Below the pieces are notes generated by a model, which was given only the letters and a program-made list of their open reading frames with translations, was not told where the DNA came from and ran no database searches. Source: Siphonodentalium dalli (Eukaryota; Mollusca; Scaphopoda; Gadilida; Siphonodentaliidae). Taken from it: 64,000 bases of DNA. The stretch covers positions 24,616,987-24,680,986 of the forward strand of contig CP136063.1 in assembly GCA_032622095.1 (NCBI GenBank). Direction: 5' to 3'. Positions 61,706 through 64,000 of the stretch are shown piece after piece. A program made the position numbers and the translations under genes. The first letter of the stretch is position 1; every line of letters begins with the position of its first letter.

Positions 61706-62322
61706 TTTGACCGTATTCGCTCTCCGGCTACGAGTACTACGTTCAAAATAGTTGTTTATTCAAAAGTATGTTTGCACCGGGTGCATCAAAATTAGTTAAA
61801 TTACGTTCAAGAAATCGATTGACAAATACCATTGTTACCCTATTACCCTATGTTCCTCTTGCAAAATAGCATCCAATAAATCGATACCCGCATCGGCCGC
61901 ATTTTAATATATATGCAATGTTTTCTGATTTCTTCTATTATAATACATGTGTATTTTCAAAATCTAAGTGCCAGTCAGGGGACAATATACTCTCTACATC
62001 ATAGAATACCAGGGGAATACACGCATGGTATTTTGAAATATAGGAATGCCAGGGAAACGGAACGAACGTCTCTATAGCTATGTGCGTTATATTATATAGG
62101 TGTACAGATATATGTTCTGTTTCCGGTTCTGACTTTTTCATTTATAATTTAAATTTAATGGCGGTGCCCATTGCTAATTTAAAATGAATAAATATTGTCT
62201 CGATTTTCAATTTTTTACATACCGCTTATAATCTTCGGTCACTGGACCATACCGGATGTTGATTCAGTGGCGTTTATACATGGTATTAGTAATTTGTTCT
62301 GCTTTGAGCCACCAATATAGAG
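61706..62322. other. No gene or repeat recognised
   Basis: AT-rich sequence with only short open frames. Nothing supports an exon. Confidence 0.35.
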
Positions 62323-62466
62323 GATCTCACATGAGTTTCTATTTTATACGGAATTTATCAACCGAGTTCACTAAATTCGATTTGAGCCGAGGTTTACCGA
62401 CGCTCAAATAGAATTTAGAAGACGAGGTTGATAAATTACGTATAAAATAGGACGAGTGTGAGATAC
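62323..62466. repeat. Foldback, ~145 bp
   Basis: Arms 62323-62365 (GATCTCACATGAGTTTCTAT and onward) and 62425-62466 (ATAGGACGAGTGTGAGAT at the end) are inverted, with ATTTATCAACC and GGTTGATAAAT inside. Confidence 0.7.
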
Positions 62467-62925
62467 CTTTTATCACATGATCAAATAAACCCGAAGCAAC
62501 GCGAAATATTCATCGAAAACAACAATCATAAAATATAGCGATCGCAAGTTATTTGAAGAACGCCGTGACGTCATTGCACGCGCTGATATTAAACGTGTCT
62601 ATTACCGATAATTATGAAACTGCTTTTATGGCCAAATTATGTGATAAAAATCATTCTGGAATCACTCTGCTGTGTTTGTGCATTATTACATTGGCTACGT
62701 TCTGTCATTATGTGATGTTTTGGTCTGTGCGGCAGTGGTCATGTCATATTATTCTTACAATTAACTTACATATACTCTGGTACAATACCATAATATGATT
62801 CTTAGAATCTTAGAAAAAAGTGCAAGCAGGTAAGATGTCACCCTAATAACAATCATAATTAGGAATTATAATAATATGATGCAATTCAGTGAGTCACTAA
62901 TATTTTAAATTATTCTTTCTTTCAG
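62467..62925. other. No gene recognised; ends in a good acceptor
   Basis: A short open frame near 62553-62798 lacks a good start context and motifs. The last bases, TATTCTTTCTTTCAG, are a strong acceptor used by the next entry. Confidence 0.35.
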
Positions 62926-63076
62926 GAGCTACAATGAGCTTGCACGGGTTAGCATCAACCGAGTACCGGTATCTGCGAAAAAAACATCGGACGCAACATA
63001 CGGATGGTACAATCTTCTCAAGTTGATGTGTAATAACAGAAGTACCAGTACCGGTACTATGGAGTCTTTGCCCAGG
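62926..63076 (+). CDS. Possible exon 8 of the receptor
   Basis: After a strong acceptor the sequence is open in phase 2, the phase exon 7 leaves: CA plus G gives Gln, then SYNELARVSINRVPVSAKKT and YGWYNLLKLMC. A possible donor AGG|GTGTGT ends 50 further codons in phase 0; without it the frame stops at TGA 63098-63100. A strand such as 'ARVSINRVPV' would suit the beta part of a GAIN domain, but similarity is weak. If correct, intron 7 is 40 kb and wholly contains both satellites. Phase agreement occurs by chance one time in three, so this is tentative. Confidence 0.35.
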
Positions 63077-63100
63077 GTGTGTTTGCACGAGTGTGACTGA

Positions 63101-64000
63101 AGAACAGATTCCTTGAATGGTTCAATGAAATCTGGTATCTACAATTATGGTCTATTACATGTGTACATGTAGCACCATCTCAAATATATTCTAGTGAATT
63201 ATGGACTGTTACGGTCTTGCAGGTGTCAGCTGGTTCCAATAAATCGAGAATGTTCAATAGGAACTTGCACAGAAATGCACTGAATATAATGTTACAAGAT
63301 TTGTGGAAAGTTAAGTGACTGAGATATTCTGATACACGAGACAGTTCAAAGCCTTGAATATAAGACTCGGCGACGACAACCAGCTTTCCTATAAGCATGC
63401 GATGGCAACTGATGTACTGTCTGATATATACAGTTGACAGTTGCAGGATGGTGGTGTTTAATTTAGTTGTTCAGTGATATTTCGGATGTTCTTTCAAATG
63501 AACTGTATTTTCGTGAACAAATACTGTTGCCAATACATTGGCTGATCAACCGGACATGGAAATTTCAGGATATGTATACTGTTATGGAGAAATGGATAGA
63601 GGAATATGTTGACTGTTGTGTCACTGTTTCATCAGTTTATCAGACCTGTTCATTAAATGTTATTTGTCTACATAATATTTACATTTTACTATTAAGCGAA
63701 AGATGTTGTCTTTGTATGTTTTTTTCAAAGAGTTTTCTATCCTGGAAACGTGCTAACCTACTAGTATATGTGATAACCGTCTGTGCATTTTATTTAATAG
63801 ATTGCATTGAAACTCTATAATTACTCAAACTACTGGTACATGTATATTAGCAGTGAAATTGGACTGCAGAAATTAGCATAGTTGCAGTTGAGCTAACTGT
63901 TCAGTCAGAAAGTTATCTCATAAGTTAATGAATTTTCAGGTTAGATAACTCATGAAATACATACAAAGACACTTTCAGCTTTACTGAGGTTGTATGAAAC
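63101..64000. other. No gene recognised
   Basis: An open frame at 63467-63820 has high Cys/Leu content and no domain. No splice-bounded exon in a supported frame was found. Confidence 0.35.

Noticed and set aside
61378-61795. Open frames near the GATTCGGTC repeats
   Set aside because: Explained by the foldback symmetry and short tandem repeat.
60657-63100. Two-exon gene joining 60657-60716 to 62926
   Set aside because: Phase 0 joining stops after three codons (GAG CTA CAA TGA), so these two alone make no meaningful protein.
63467-63820. 117-codon open frame
   Set aside because: No domain, no splice or start context; composition is typical of AT-rich chance frames.

Overview
The window is intron-rich, AT-rich animal DNA crowded with small transposons. 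There are no bacterial features: coding sequence comes as short exons with GT/AG borders and intron phases that match from exon to exon. Repeat style (TTAA-flanked hairpin MITEs, foldback elements, GTCC/GTCT microsatellite next to 150-bp tandem repeats) suggests a marine invertebrate, plausibly a mollusc or other lophotrochozoan. That placement is an inference.

The gene. Seven exons on the + strand (963-1108, 10731-10935, 12066-12169, 13483-13599, 14839-14946, 21282-21446, 22772-22855) join without one phase conflict into a 309-residue internal segment. It runs from the end of one Calx-beta repeat through a complete further Calx-beta repeat into a helical GAIN-like domain. Calx-beta followed by GAIN is the architecture of the very large adhesion GPCR ADGRV1 (VLGR1/GPR98), so I read this as the membrane-proximal ectodomain of an ADGRV1 homologue. 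The start, GPS and 7TM parts are not seen. A possible next exon is at 62926-63076.

The centre. From 22845 to 55690, more than half the window is one tandem array of about 890 copies of a 37-bp unit. The unit is a piece of the gene's own splice junction: the last 11 nt of exon 7 (TATACAGCACA) plus a 26-nt mini-intron that starts GTAAGT and ends TTCTCCTCTCAG. Each consensus unit therefore looks like an acceptor, an 11-nt micro-exon and a donor, in the sense orientation of the host gene. This is the most unusual feature here.

Layout. 1-962: intron with short repeats. 963-10730: exon 1 and a 9.6-kb intron holding foldbacks, 150-bp tandem repeats, a decayed hAT transposon with perfect 8-bp duplication, and a 1.66-kb inverted-repeat element carrying a 94-codon exon on the minus strand. 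10731-22855: exons 2-7 with piggyBac-like MITEs, a second hAT relative, foldbacks, a possible frame-breaking extra exon and a 4-kb inverted-repeat element with gag-like fragments. 22845-55690: the 37-bp array. 55692-57114 and 60328-60475: a 121-bp ACGTC-rich satellite split by a 3.2-kb insertion. 60476-64000: a possible promoter and first exon, foldbacks and a possible exon.

All calls come from reading by eye. Copy numbers are lengths divided by period, and domain names rest on motif recognition, not searches.
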